A DNA stretch of 64,000 nucleotides from Manduca sexta (GCF_014839805.1 NC_051123.1:4136727-4200726); one strand, 5' to 3'; shown: positions 1 to 12,535, counted from the stretch's first letter. Program-made: numbers and translations. The notes: generated from the sequence alone by a model not told the origin.

Positions 1-71
1 AATACACAAGGTGAAAAATTTATGCGCTAGCTGCGTCTGCGCCTACAACTTATGTCATTAAAAATATATAA

Positions 72-205
72 TTTGTGTATAGACAATTCACTTTAGGCCA
101 CTGTTTACTGTTAATGTTTCTTGACATGAACATACAAAGGAAATCCAAGAACAAGTAACCTACCTTAAGGTTTATGTTTGAAAACACATACAAACCGTTG
201 GAAAG
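72..205. repeat. Dispersed repeat, inverted copy at 18844-18975
   Basis: The segment containing TTCACTTTAGGCCACTGTTT and, further on, AACACATACAAACCG recurs in reverse complement at 18844-18975. Family not recognised; no coding seen. Confidence 0.6.
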
Positions 206-275
206 ATTTGTATCGCAGAAAAATATAAAGTAGACTTTTATTCCGGAATATTCTCATGGGGATGCTACAAACTAA

Positions 276-535
276 CCCCCTTATTCATAAACGTTTTTTA
301 TCTAACGACCGAGTAAGACTGTGATAACAAGTCTGTTTCTCAGTGCTGACGGCATGGCAGTCTGCGCAGTGCGTAGACGTAGGGCCGTTGTGATTGGCTA
401 ATATTGAAATGCAACAATAATAACCAATCACAACGGCCCTATGTCTATTTCTCAGTGCCGTTGGGCACTGAGAAACAGGCTTGTTATCACAGCTTTACTC
501 CGTCCTTAGATAAAAAACGTTTATGAATAAGGGGG
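276..535. mobile_element. Palindromic MITE, copy 1
   Basis: Ends CCCCCTTATTCATAAACG...CGTTTATGAATAAGGGGG; the two halves are near-complete reverse complements (shared inner words include GTTTCTCAGTGC and GGCCGTTGTGATTGG). It belongs to the same family as 14794-15050, where a TAA target duplication is visible. TWA targets suggest PIF/Harbinger mobilisation; the superfamily is inferred. Confidence 0.75.
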
Positions 536-555
536 GTTGTATAGTAGGTATACTC

Positions 556-833
556 TATACAATTATATAAAGCTAAAGAGTTTGTTTGTTTGAACGCGCT
601 AATCTCAGGAACTACTAGTTAGAACTGAAAAAATATTTTAGTGTTATATGGCCCATTTATCGAGGAAGGCTATAGATCATCACGCTATGACCAATAAGAG
701 CGGAGCAGTAATGAAAAATGTTGCAAAAATAGGGTAAAATTATTATTTTTGAGAGTTTCTGTTGCGTGCATTGCGTAAACGGTTAAAGTTATGCAACGAA
801 TATGATATGTATGACAGAATTGTTCCTCATAAA
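556..833 (+). mobile_element. Helitron-like (Lep1-type) fragment at left end of A duplication
   Basis: Starts TATATAAAGCTAAAGAGTTT and carries GAACGCGCTAATCTCAGGAAC, CATCACGCTATGACCAAT and GAGCGGAGCAGTAATG, words seen in a repeat abundant in Lepidoptera. It ends abruptly at the start of the duplicated unit (about 834) and is the likely left substrate for unequal recombination. Confidence 0.6.
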
Positions 834-920
834 AAAAAAGAAATATATAATTTCAAATAATTTAAAAAAAATCTATTATCTATATTTATTACATAATATT
901 ACACGGTTATTCCGAGTTAC

Positions 921-1203
921 TGATAGTAGATCTCTCGTATGCGAGGGACCGTCTGGGTAGGTACCACCACGATGGTTATGCTGCCACTAAGCACCAGTAA
1001 AAGTGTTTTATTTCAGATCAAAGGCATTGGACACAGCATAACTACTAGGTGTTATGAGGTTTAACATCTCATGTGACAGGGTGACGAGAGAGTGGAGTAC
1101 CACGCAGTACTGTGTAATTCAAAATTCTATATGGTGTTACTGTCTATGGGCGTTCGCATCGCGTAATATCAGACGAGTGGCGTGTTCGTCTCATCCTTTA
1201 ACT
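921..1203. repeat. Dispersed repeat in 3' flank of cassette A
   Basis: Begins GTAGATCTCTCGTATGCGAG, contains GGTAGGTACCACCACGATGG and ends GTCTCATCCTTTAACTG. The same family lies at the same position, about 100 bp past exon 4, in B, C, E and G and (displaced) D, so it was inserted before the genes duplicated. Confidence 0.7.
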
Positions 1204-1286
1204 GAATAAATAAAAGAAAATTTATAAATAACTTAAAAAATATATAATATTTATCATAATGTACAATAAATTACATAACAATAAAA

Positions 1287-2897
1287 TTAGGCCTTGTAGT
1301 ATCTGTATGCGACGCCGTCCCATGAATCACAGGTCAAGGTCTGCAAAGAAAAAAGAATAATTGAAATATATTCTGGGTCGTGTATCTATTAAGTATAAGA
1401 TTAAAGCAATGTTTCCCAAAGTATTCTTCGCCATGTCACCCTGCTGTCTAAATAGACATCCCCACGTCCCCCTCCTTTGCAATGCCAGGACTAGGAAGCC
1501 AGTGGGCTGAACTGTAGGCGTATCAGTCTTCACACTTCAGTGTAGTAGGTATGAATTATTACAAATAAAGTCCATACGTAAAGAGAGTTTATCAGCAAGG
1601 AGTAAAAATACATACGACACACACAACAGTAGAAGAAACACGCACTGGAAGAGAGAAGGAGAGTCTTAAGCTAAGCGAAAGCAACAAAAACTATGATAAA
1701 AACGAGTTATAGATCCGCGGCGCATGCGTCAGCTGACTGACTTCCTGAGGCCGCCCGGGCGCGTGGTCACAGGCGGAGCCTACGCGCTTCGATTCGATCG
1801 GTCCATGTTCATAGGACATTGGCTGATCGCTGTGTATACATACCAAATCTCTCACCCTTTGTCCATTTAATTTATATATATTTTTTGTTATTATAAGAGT
1901 GTAGCATATTTTATGTTTCTTAATTTAAGATGAGTTTAACAATAGTGCTTAGTTTGAATAATTTTATTATTTGTGTGGATAATATCGCCACAGGTACAGA
2001 AGGACACAAGTTTTTTTTACACTAATAAATTTCTAACTACCCCTTTGACATGACAATATATTTACCATTTTGAGGAGGTCTTCGGTGAATTCCCTCGTTC
2101 CCGTGCCTAATCCTTTACTGGTGTTGCCAACCACTGTCATTGTGTTGCCGTCGACTGTAAACACGCACTTTATCTGTAAGAAGAGGTAATGAGTGAATGT
2201 TTTTAAACATAGGATATCCATCTGTATATTAAAGTGAAGTATTGCAGAGGCAAATCACAAAGGTGTTAACTTGCAAAACGTAAATACATAACATGACACG
2301 CTGCTATTGTCTCGCGTGCCACGCCATTATTTTTGGTAATTTTCATTGCTTGCGCATTATCTGCAACTTCGTTTATTTTAAAACTTATTTCGTGCTAATT
2401 TATTTTAAATTTTAATTATTCATGAAAAGTTATAGTCTGAAGTATATTATGTTAAAATATAAGTACTTATGACTAAAGAAATAAGTCTATTATTTTCGAA
2501 AATATTATCAATATTAATACAAAGTGTAGGCTTACAAGTTCTTTCTGCAATATCAAGAACTTTTAGATTTCAGTTTCCAGTTTTATAAAGCGACATGCCG
2601 CAAGTCCTGTTAGCTTCAAAATTTGCTGATGTCAACTTGTGATTGTTTACGCGGTGAAAATTTCTTGCCGTAGTCGAATTCTGCAAGTTTTCTTGCTAAT
2701 GTAAACATCGCTTGAAATAACACCTACCGGAATACTACCCAGGTCTACATCGTCGACCTCTTCTCCAGAATCGAACACGACTTCGTTGTTTCCCTCACTG
2801 GACCTAGTGATGTATCTATATTTGTTTCCCTCCTTCTTCAACTGGGCGGTGGACTTGAATGTCGCGTATTTCTTAATCACCTCCTCATCAGTGACAC
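1287..2897 (-). CDS. FABP: FABP cassette A: exons 2-4 without its own exon 1
   Basis: Exon 2 is 2897-2728 (170 bp), exon 3 2173-2066 (108 bp) and exon 4 1340-1287 (54 bp including TAA). All have AG acceptors and GT donors and join in phase to 110 codons ending SWDGVAYRYYKA. They encode FABP beta strands, the Arg of the REF motif in exon 3 and the C-terminal R-Y-Y (RxY) ligand-carboxylate motif. The predicted protein is identical to that of cassette B (7055-5440). No exon 1 or promoter lies between 2898 and cassette B, because the duplicated unit (about 834-4987) starts inside intron 1 of the parent. It could be expressed only by splicing from the exon 1 at 9626, as an alternative 3' cassette; otherwise it is an orphan copy. 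Coding is undamaged, so decay has not begun or the copy is very young. Confidence 0.85.
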
Positions 2898-4477
2898 CTT
2901 GAAAATGTACACATTTTTATATAATATAATATATGTCTTCGGTATTGCTTTATCGGAAATAGTAACAATTCTATTTTTAAAAGTTGATCAATCACTTTTC
3001 AAAAATAATCAATCAATCAATGTTCTATTTTCGCTTTTAATAATTTATAATCAGCTACGAATTAAATATTTAACCCCTTCATTAACTTGACAATGTTAAG
3101 TTTTTTTAATTGATTCTTTTTTGATTTTCGTAAACAAATTGAATTTTAATTCTTATGTTCCTCGTTGATACTTTGATTATATTTTGGTAATTTATTAATT
3201 TCAGCACTTAGGTTATTGTTTATTTGATATTGAATAAAAATTACGTATTATTAAATAACATGGTTTTCTAATATTATAAGCAACAATTTTTACTCCTTAT
3301 CGTTGATGAAATAAGTGTAACAATCAACTCATCATGTTAGTGGACTTACGCACTTGATATCTGTTTGGTAATGCCAAACATTTTATATTACATAGATTCT
3401 AGAATGTAAGTAAATATTACAAATTATTTTTAGCAAGCTCAGTTTCGGAATTGGAGATAATAAACTAAGTTATAGCTTAAATAAATTATGTGATTCCATT
3501 TTATTATGCACAATTCTACGATTACTCTGTTGCTTGTATTCAAGCTGTTTGTTTGTTTGTTATTCCCATAAGTACATATTTTTGTTTTCAATTGGCCCTA
3601 ACGCTTGTAGAAATGCGTCGAGGCTACGGCCTTTAATAAACAATAGGGTATTTTAGTGTATGTGATAAAAAATCCAAACACACATAAATAAGATAGTTTA
3701 ATCAAAAATCTATCGGAAAATAGTAGTTTCAGTTTATAAAATTATAAAATATTTTTTTAAACATAATACAAAGTTTTGACTTTTTGTCTGTTTTACAAAT
3801 ATGCGAAACGAGTGCCGCCATGGCATGATGTCATCAAGGTAGTAAGCTACTTGAAGCGTCAATACGCGTTCGCTAGAAATAGTTTATTGAAATTTGCTTT
3901 TCCTCATAGTTGCATCAGTTGGCACTTGAATACACAATTTTCTCAGCGTTTTTACACTAGTATTCTTACATTCAGGAACAACACACCAATGATAAGGATA
4001 GTAGCTCATATAAATTGTAATAATTAATTTTTATTATTATTTGTAATTAAGGTACATTGTGTTTGTTTATGTTGCGACTGTGACTAATAAATCGTTTTTC
4101 TTTCTTTCTTAATTTCCTCTTTCGCTATGCACAGCGTTGTTAATTTACTGTCGAGATGACGTCAGCAACGTGGCCTCTAACGTTTTCGTTTATTTACGCG
4201 GGAAGATTTAAAATGTAATATTTAAATGTATTTTAAAGGTACTTATTGGTTGGATTTTTTTATTAAATTTCTAGTGATCTTTATCACCTTAAGATTAATT
4301 TGAGACACTTTTCAAAAAAGATTGTAATACCCTATTGTCAATCTCATGAAGATTTTAGGAAATAATAGCGCTTAGTTAGGAAAGAAAGGACCTTGTATTA
4401 TATTTCCTTTCTGCCAAAGTGTAGAAGCAAATGTTAATGTACACCTTTATGAAAAATGCTGACGTGTGCGTTCATCT

Positions 4478-4986
4478 ATACTATTATATAAAGCTGAAGA
4501 GTTTGTTTGTTTGAACGCGCTAATCTCAGGAACTACCGGTTCAAACTGAAAAATTCTTTTAGTATTGGATAGTTCTTTGTTCTTGGAGTGCTATAGGCTA
4601 TATATCATCACGCTATGACCAATAGGAGCGGAGCAGTAATGGCTTATCTTAGGAACTACCGGTTCGAACTAAAAAAATATTTTAGTGTTGCATAGCTCTT
4701 TATTCGTGGAGTGCTATAGGCTATATATCATCGTGCTATGACCAATATGAGCAGAGCAGTAATAGCTAATCTCAGAAATTATCAGTTCAAACTGAAAAAA
4801 TATTTTTGTGTTGGATAGCTCTTTGTTCTTGGGGTGCTATAGGCTAGATATCATCACACTATGACCAATAGGAGCGGAGCAGTTGCAAAAACGGGTAAAA
4901 TTTATTAGTTTTGAGAGCTTCCGTTGCGTGCGCTGCGTAAACGGTTAAATTTATGCAACAATGATGTATGACGGAATTGTTCCTCA
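4478..4986 (+). mobile_element. Helitron-like element with internal tandem repeats, chimeric 3' end
   Basis: About three tandem units of roughly 120 bp, each with an AACTACCGGTT-like start, GGCTATATATCATCA and GGAGCGGAGCAGTAAT. It lacks the GCCCGCGGCTCC terminus that the copy at 8636-9390 has, because the tandem-duplication junction falls here. Confidence 0.65.
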
Positions 4987-4987
4987 T

Positions 4988-7900
4988 AAAAAAAAAGAAA
5001 TATATAATTTCAAATAATTTAAAAAAAATCTATTATCTATATTTATTACATAATATTACACGGTTATTCCGAGTTACTGATAGTAGATCTCTCGTATGCG
5101 AGGGACCGTCTGGGTAGGTACCACCACGATGGTTATGCTGCCACTAAGCACCAGTAAAAGTGTTTTATTTCAGATCAAAGGCATTGGACACAGCATAACT
5201 ACTAGGTGTTATGAGGTTTAACATCTCATGTGACAGGGTGACGAGAGAGTGGAGTACCACGCAGTACTGTGTAATTCAAAATTCTATATGGTGTTACTGT
5301 CTATGGGCGTTCGCATCGCGTAATATCAGACGAGTGGCGTGTTCGTCTCATCCTTTAACTGAATAAATAAAAGAAAATTTATAAATAACTTAAAAAATAT
5401 TATTTATCATAATGTACAATAAATTACATAACAATAAAATTAGGCCTTGTAGTATCTGTATGCGACGCCGTCCCATGAATCACAGGTCAAGGTCTGCAAA
5501 GAAAAAAAGAATAATTGAAATATATTCTGGGTCGTGTATCTATTAAGTATAAGATTAAAGCAATGTTTCCCAAAGTATTCTTCGCCATGTCACCCTGCTG
5601 TCTAAATAGACATCCCCACGTCCCCCCTCCTTTGCAATGCCAGGACTAGGAAGCCAGTGGGCTGAACTGTAGGCGTATCAGTCTTCACACTTCAGTGTAG
5701 TAGGTATGAATTATTACAAATAAAGTCCATACGTAAAGAGAGTTTATCAGCAAGGAGTAAAAATACATACGACACACACAACAGTAGAAGAAACACGCAC
5801 TGGAAGAGAGAAGGAGAGTCTTAAGCTAAGCGAAAGCAACAAAAACTATGATAAAAACGAGTTATAGATCCGCGGCGCATGCGTCAGCTGACTGACTTCC
5901 TGAGGCCGCCCGGGCGCGTGGTCACAGGCGGAGCCTACGCGCTTCGATTCGATCGGTCCATGTTCATAGGACATTGGCTGATCGCTGTGTATACATACCA
6001 AATCTCTCACCCTTTGTCCATTTAATTTATATATATTTTTTGTTATTATAAGAGTGTAGCATATTTTATGTTTCTTAATTTAAGATGAGTTTAACAATAG
6101 TGCTTAGTTTGAATAATTTTATTATTTGTGTGGATAATATCGCCACAGGTACAGAAGGACACAAGTTTTTTTTACACTAATAAATTTCTAACTACCCCTT
6201 TGACATGACAATATATTTACCATTTTGAGGAGGTCTTCGGTGAATTCCCTCGTTCCCGTGCCTAATCCTTTACTGGTGTTGCCAACCACTGTCATTGTGT
6301 TGCCGTCGACTGTAAACACGCACTTTATCTGTAAGAAGAGGTAATGAGTGAATGTTTTTAAACATAGGATATCCATCTGTATATTAAAGTGAAGTATTGC
6401 AGAGGCAAATCACAAAGGTGTTAACTTGCAAAAACGTAAATACATAACATGACACGCTGCTATTGTCTCGCGTGCCACGCCATTATTTTTTTGGTAATTT
6501 TCATTGCTTGCGCATTATCTGCAACTTCGTTTATTTTAAAACTTATTTCGTGCTAATTTATTTTAAATTTTAATTATTCATGAAAAGTTATAGTCTGAAG
6601 TATATTATGTTAAAATATAAGTACTTATGACTAAAGAAATAAGTCTATTATTTTCGAAAATATTATCAATATTAATACAAAGTGTAGGCTTACAAGTTCT
6701 TTCTGCAATATCAAGAACTTTTAGATTTCAGTTTCCAGTTTTATAAAGCGACATGCCGCAAGTCCTGTTAGCTTCAAAATTTGCTGATGTCAACTTGTGA
6801 TTGTTTACGCGGTGAAAATTTCTTGCCGTAGTCGAATTCTGCAAGTTTTCTTGCTAATGTAAACATCGCTTGAAATAACACCTACCGGAATACTACCCAG
6901 GTCTACATCGTCGACCTCTTCTCCAGAATCGAACACGACTTCGTTGTTTCCCTCACTGGACCTAGTGATGTATCTATATTTGTTTCCCTCCTTCTTCAAC
7001 TGGGCGGTGGACTTGAATGTCGCGTATTTCTTAATCACCTCCTCATCAGTGACACCTTGAAAATGTACACATTTTTATATAATATAATATATGTCTTCGG
7101 TATTGCTTTATCGGAAATAGTAACAATTCTATTTTTAAAAGTTGATCAATCACTTTTCAAAAATAATCAATCAATCAATGTTCTATTTTCGCTTTTAATA
7201 ATTTATAATCAGCTACGAATTAAATATTTAACCCCTTCATTAACTTGACAATGTTAAGTTTTTTTTTAATTGATTCTTTTTTGATTTTCGTAAACAAATT
7301 GAATTTTAATTCTTATGTTCCTCGTTGATACTTTGATTATATTTTGGTAATTTATTAATTTCAGCACTTAGGTTATTGTTTATTTGATATTGAATAAAAA
7401 TTACGTATTATTAAATAACATGGTTTTCTAATATTATAAGCAACAATTTTTTACTCCTTATCGTTGATGAAATAAGTGTAACAATCAACTCATCATGTTA
7501 GTGGACTTACGCACTTGATATCTGTTTGGTAATGCCAAACATTTTATATTACATAGATTCTAGAATGTAAGTAAATATTACAAATTATTTTTAGCAAGCT
7601 CAGTTTCGGAATTGGAGATAATAAACTAAGTTATAGCTTAAATAAATTATGTGATTCCATTTTATTATGCACAATTCTACGATTACTCTGTTGCTTGTAT
7701 TCAAGCTGTTTGTTTGTTTGTTATTCCCATAAGTACATATTTTTGTTTTCAATTGGCCCTAACGCTTGTAGAAATGCGTCGAGGCTACGGCCTTTAATAA
7801 ACAATAGGGTATTTTAGTGTATGTGATAAAAAATCCAAACACACATAAATAAGATAGTTTAATCAAAAATCTATCGGAAAATAGTAGTTTCAGTTTATAA

Positions 7901-9141
7901 AATTATAAAATATTTTTTTAAACATAATACAAAGTTTTGACTTTTTGTCTGTTTTACAAATATGCGAAACGAGTGCCGCCATGGCATGATGTCATCAAGG
8001 TAGTAAGCTACTTGAAGCGTCAATACGCGTTCGCTAGAAATAGTTTATTGAAATTTGCTTTTCCTCATAGTTGCATCAGTTGGCACTTGAATACACAATT
8101 TTCTCAGCGTTTTTACACTAGTATTCTTACATTCAGGAACAACACACCAATGATAAGGATAGTAGCTCATATAAATTGTAATAATTAATTTTTATTATTA
8201 TTTGTAATTAAGGTACATTGTGTTTGTTTATGTTGCGACTGTGACTAATAAATCGTTTTTTCTTTTCTTTCTTAATTTCCTCTTTCGCTATGCACAGCGT
8301 TGTTAATTTACTGTCGAGATGACGTCAGCAACGTGGCCTCTAACGTTTTCGTTTATTTACGCGGGAAGATTTAAAATGTAATATTTAAATGTATTTTAAA
8401 GGTACTTATTGGTTGGATTTTTTTTTATTAAATTTCTAGTGATCTTTATCACCTTAAGATTAATTTGAGACACTTTTCAAAAAAGATTGTAATACCCTAT
8501 TGTCAATCTCATGAAGATTTTAGGAAATAATAGCGCTTAGTTAGGAAAGAAAGGACCTTGTATTATATTTCCTTTCTGCCAAAGTGTAGAAGCAAATGTT
8601 AATGTACACCTTTATGAAAAATGCTGACGTGTGCGTTCATCTATACTATTATATAAAGCTGAAGAGTTTGTTTGTTTGAACGCGCTAATCTCAGGAACTA
8701 CCGGTTCAAACTGAAAAATTCTTTTAGTATTGGATAGTTCTTTGTTCTTGGAGTGCTATAGGCTATATATCATCACGCTATGACCAATAGGAGCGGAGCA
8801 GTAATGGCTTATCTTAGGAACTACCGGTTCGAACTAAAAAAATATTTTAGTGTTGCATAGCTCTTTATTCGTGGAGTGCTATAGGCTATATATCATCGTG
8901 CTATGACCAATATGAGCAGAGCAGTAATAGCTAATCTCAGAAATTATCAGTTCAAACTGAAAAATATTTTTGTGTTGGATAGCTCTTTGTTCTTGGGGTG
9001 CTATAGGCTAGATATCATCACACTATGACCAATAGGAGCGGAGCAGTTGCAAAAACGGGTAAAATTTATTAGTTTTGAGAGCTTCCGTTGCGTGCGCTGC
9101 GTAAACGGTTAAATTTATGCAACAATGATGTATGACGGAAT
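4988..9141. repeat. Tandem duplication unit B
   Basis: Second copy of the unit at 834-4987. The junction at about 4985 joins a right-hand Helitron-like repeat to the sequence that follows the left-hand repeat at 833. Confidence 0.9.
5075..5357. repeat. Dispersed repeat in 3' flank of gene B
   Basis: Tandem-duplicated copy of 921-1203, at the same distance from the exon 4 stop. Confidence 0.7.
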
Positions 9142-9626
9142 TGTTCCTGTTAAAAAGTTCTACAAAAATATATTATAAAACAAAGTCCCTCGCTGCATCC
9201 GTTTGCCTGAATGTGTTAAACTCAAAAAGTACCTAACGTGTTAAGATGAAATATGGTATGGAGACAGCTTGAGACCCTGGGAAGAACATAGACTCCCGGG
9301 AAAATATATAGCGTGACTTTTATAACGGAATACTTTAGCCTGAAAAACTTTATAACACGGGCGGAGCCGCGGGCAAAAGCTAGTAATAACATAAAATGGT
9401 GCAGTATATTTATTTTACTATTTATGAAGTAGCTAGATTGAAAGTTAGATTTTTTTGTTCGTGGTAAATGGCAATAATGGAGGGTCCTTTGTATGTAGTC
9501 TATGACTTCACCATCTGATTCACTAACGTGCCTTCTCATACAAATAATATACATACCCATATACCTGAGGTACTCGTCGAAATTCTCCTGCCTGTCGAAC
9601 GTGTAGACTTTACCTTCGTAAGCCAT
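5440..9626 (-). CDS. FABP: Fatty acid-binding protein B (4 exons, 133 aa)
   Basis: Exon 1 is 9626-9557 (ATG; 23 codons plus 1 nt, starting MAYEGKVYTFDRQENF), exon 2 7055-6886, exon 3 6328-6221 and exon 4 5493-5440 (TAA). The phases join as G|GT, CCG|ATA and ATG|ACC. The product is a cytosolic lipid-carrier beta barrel: exon 1 carries strand A and the start of the helical lid, exon 2 the lid and strands B-D, exon 3 the YTV/FTVDGN strand and the ligand Arg at residue 107, exon 4 the W-D-G turn and R129-x-Y131. The family length is about 132 aa. The frame stays open 20 codons upstream of the chosen ATG to another ATG at 9686. The internal ATG is preferred because MA(Y/F)xGKVYTFD is the start in every paralog. 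Upstream sequence differs from all other copies (see findings). Intron 1 (9556-7056) carries a Helitron-like element. Confidence 0.9.
8636..9393 (+). mobile_element. Helitron-like (Lep1-type) element, full 3' end
   Basis: Same tandem units as 4478-4986, continuing through TTGAGACCCTGGGAAG to the terminus GGGCGGAGCCGCGGGCAAAAG followed by CTAGTAAT, typical of lepidopteran non-autonomous Helitron-like repeats. It lies in intron 1 of gene B. Confidence 0.65.
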
Positions 9627-9701
9627 TGTTTGCTGGGGGGCTGGGGTCGAGGAAACTATCTGATTTTCATAGTGTGTTTCATACAATGTGTTTCATTGCA
9701 G

Positions 9702-9826
9702 ATTTCCCACAGATGATGCTGAGGCAAAAATGGATCGTTGCCATAGCTTGTCCCAATTGGCATTGGAAAAAACAGCACCGTGTTTGCTCTAAGCATTTCG
9801 ACAAAGTTTTATTAACATTGAAATAA
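9702..9826 (+). pseudogene. THAP zinc-finger domain fragment (second half)
   Basis: Preceded by a good acceptor (TTTCATTGCAG). The frame reads ...LRQKWIVAIACPNWHWKKQH then RVCSKHF before a stop at 9826. KWI..I....W.....HRVCSKHF is the C-terminal half of the THAP C2CH zinc finger (last Cys and His present). The N-terminal CxxC half is absent here; a matching half-domain of the first type lies at 45194. It is probably a fragment of a THAP-bearing transposase gene or a dispersed THAP gene. It sits only 76 bp from the start codon of FABP B, on the opposite strand. Confidence 0.55.
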
Positions 9827-9829
9827 GTT

Positions 9830-10560
9830 ATCAAACATATGTGACATGAATGATACCGCTGTGTTTTAATTTTACTGTCCCATTTTAGTAACTTCTGTCA
9901 AATCACACCTCTTGGGTATCTTTTAATCCCTAAGAAAGTCAGAAAAGAACAGAAGGCGTACTGGCTTTCTCCTAGACGAAATTCCGGCTGATTTCTTGTT
10001 TGTTACTTACAGCGGTTTCCATTGCTTCCGAAATTTCTAACATTTTCTTCATTTAATAATCTAAATGCTAAACCATTTTTGTGTTTAGTAAATGACGTTT
10101 CAGAAGGCATGGAAACTGCTGTAAATAGCAAATGAAAATTGGACAAAATTTACCTCGAAGAAAGCCGGTAGTTCTATAGTTTATTGTAACTTAACAGCTT
10201 CTTAACGAGTGCTTTTATATACCCAGACTTCTTTTGGTACTTGAATACCAAATCAGGGTTTTGATACCTTTTCTTTAGCCTTTATCTAAAATAGAAATTT
10301 GCAACGGTTTGTAGTTGACTGATCGAAAAGTGTTTATTTTAACAGGTCTATGAATTTACCATAGCCGATAGACAAAGCATGTATCGATATCGATAAGATG
10401 TCAGAAGGGATCGCAACACAATTAAATTTCTTGCTGTCTTAGACAGAGTACACTCAAATGTCATAGTGTTACTTCTATGCTTGTCATTGTTCTGAGTACA
10501 ATTACATCCTTGATTGTCAAAATATTAGGTATGTCAAAGTTACGTTTGAAAATATTATGT
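9830..10560. other. Intergenic, nothing recognised
   Basis: Non-coding with stops in all frames. It contains some GAAACCGCTGT/ACAGCGGTTTCC words at 10009 and 10107 in inverted orientation, which may mark an old small element. Confidence 0.4.
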
Positions 10561-10562
10561 AC

Positions 10563-10700
10563 TAGCTTTTGCCCGCGGCTCCGCCCGCTTTATAAAGTTT
10601 TTCGGGTTTAAGTTTTCCGTTATAAAAGTCAAGCTGTATATTTTCCCGGGAACCTATATTCCTCCCAGGGTCTCAAACTGTCTCCATACCAAATTAAAAA
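10563..10700 (-). mobile_element. Helitron-like 3' end, minus orientation
   Basis: Starts ACTAGCTTTTGCCCGCGGCT and runs through CCCGGGAACCTATATTCC and CTCCATACCAAATT. It is the reverse complement of the 3' part of 8636-9393. Confidence 0.6.
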
Positions 10701-11940
10701 TCCCATTTGTATAAACTTATAAAAATATTTCCGCTAAGATAAACGTGTCTAAGAGTTCTTGTGCAATATAGTAAGTACTGCGAGAACTTGCTAGTCTAAA
10801 ATCGGCTCTAGTGTGTACTAGACTCTCGTTTTGTGGTCCAAAACATGTCCAGGTATCGACTTTAAAACGGAGCCCAAAATAATAATATTCAAAATGGTGG
10901 CTAGCAATACCAAATCTAACATATTTTTCTGTCTAGTGACCATTGATCCATAATATCAATATTTGTAATAAAATAATTCAAACATACACCCTCACCCAAA
11001 TTCCAATTATTGTAATATATCGCAACACCGAAAATTACTCTTAGTAACCGAGTGACAAAATATACATAGTTACCTAAAAATATTGTAGTTTGTCAAAAAC
11101 CATTAGTATGGAAGGGTAAGGCATTTAATATAAATTAGACGAAGTTCAAATCACATGTTAATATTTTTTAATTCTTATTTGTGTTTTTTAATTTTACATA
11201 GAGTGTATACAGTATTTTAGAATATTTTATGTTACTTAGTACATAATATACATATCCTAGATGAAATGATGTCGACATAAATTTGTGAGAGCGCCTGACA
11301 GCGCGTAACTGCAAATATTCCTGTTACTATAAGCTGTTGTTTGAGTAGGCGTTTTTAAAAATAATAAAATATTTTGTTATATATAACGGTATTAAAAAAA
11401 AATAAGATGAGTGTATTTAAAAATAGAGTATAGTATTATTTCAGAATATAGTTAACTCAAGTAGATAAGAGAGATATCGAAATGTTAACGATGTAAAATT
11501 CTTACCGTTGAGCGATGTTTGGCAGATATTAATTATGATTTTATTCTCGGTATCATGTTTAATAAAAAAAAAATACGCCGCTGTGCAAAAGACCATAAGC
11601 CAAACTACTTATTTCTTGAAAAATATTAACGATTTCTGCTTAAATTATTTTTTGCAGGACGCCCGTGGTCATAAAATTGAGTTTTACATATCTTAACCCC
11701 TTAAAGGGCTTTGTCGCATATGCGATTATATCGCCCAATTAAATGCTCAGCAAAATCTATGCCGACGTGCAAGATTGGTTTAAGAGCGCTCGCTCTTGCA
11801 GCAGGTAAAGGAGCCATTGGCGGTCGCGTGCGAAAACATTGAACGCAGCGACGCGTGCGCATACGTACTGCATCACGGGCAGATATAGTCCAATATGTTT
11901 GAGATAAAAGAAATTGTAGTGTTTGCGGAACTACATGTTA
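10701..11940. other. AT-rich intergenic, nothing recognised
   Basis: No conserved frame or repeat boundary identified. Short frames (for example 11508-11696) have no family features. Confidence 0.4.
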
Positions 11941-12140
11941 ATATAATTTGTGAAATAGTCTATGAGTAATGACTTTTGGGTAAAATGATTTGATGCTGAG
12001 CATCGTACGATATGTGGGCACGTTGTGTCCTGCCGCCGACCCGAAGTCCGGCGTCGTCTATGAACGGCTTAAGTTTTTGAATTCTATTAGAACAAATTTC
12101 GTTATTTTTTAAACGTGAAATATCTTCACTAAACTTATTG

Positions 12141-12440
12141 ATACGGTAGATCTCTCGTATGCGAGGGACCGTCTGAGTAGGTACCACCACAATGTCTATC
12201 ACAATGGTGACAGCGCCAAGCACCAATGCTTGCACACTGTTTCTTTCCGTTTTAAAGACATTGGAGACAGCATAATTACTGGATATTATGATGCCTAACA
12301 TATTATGTCTCAGGGTGACGAGGTCAGTGGAGTGCCACGTAGTACTTTGTAATTCAAAGTTCTGTTTGGTACTGATATTTTTTATGGACTATCGTATCAC
12401 GTATTATCATCGGGCGGCGAGTTCGTCTCATCCTTTAATT
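12141..12440. repeat. Dispersed repeat in 3' flank of gene C
   Basis: Homologous to 921-1203 at the same offset from exon 4. The 113-residue antisense frame running through it is not a gene. Confidence 0.7.
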
Positions 12441-12535
12441 GAAAAAAAGTTAATAATACAATTTAAATAAAAGAAAATTTAAAAATAACTATAAAAATAT
12501 ATATTTTACACAACAATCAATAAATTAAATAACAA

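Larger units (their letters stand above)
834..4987. repeat. Tandem duplication unit A (about 4.15 kb)
   Basis: Nearly identical to 4988-9141 throughout: exons 2-4, introns, 3' flank and part of intron 1. The differences I found are almost all one- to three-base changes in homopolymers or short simple repeats (for example near 2335, 3097, 3288, 4254). Confidence 0.9.

Noticed and set aside
2899..4027. Plus-strand frames at 2899-3090 and 3776-4027, repeated exactly at 7057 and 7937
   Set aside because: Their conservation only reflects the very recent tandem duplication; they lie in intron 1 and have no family features.
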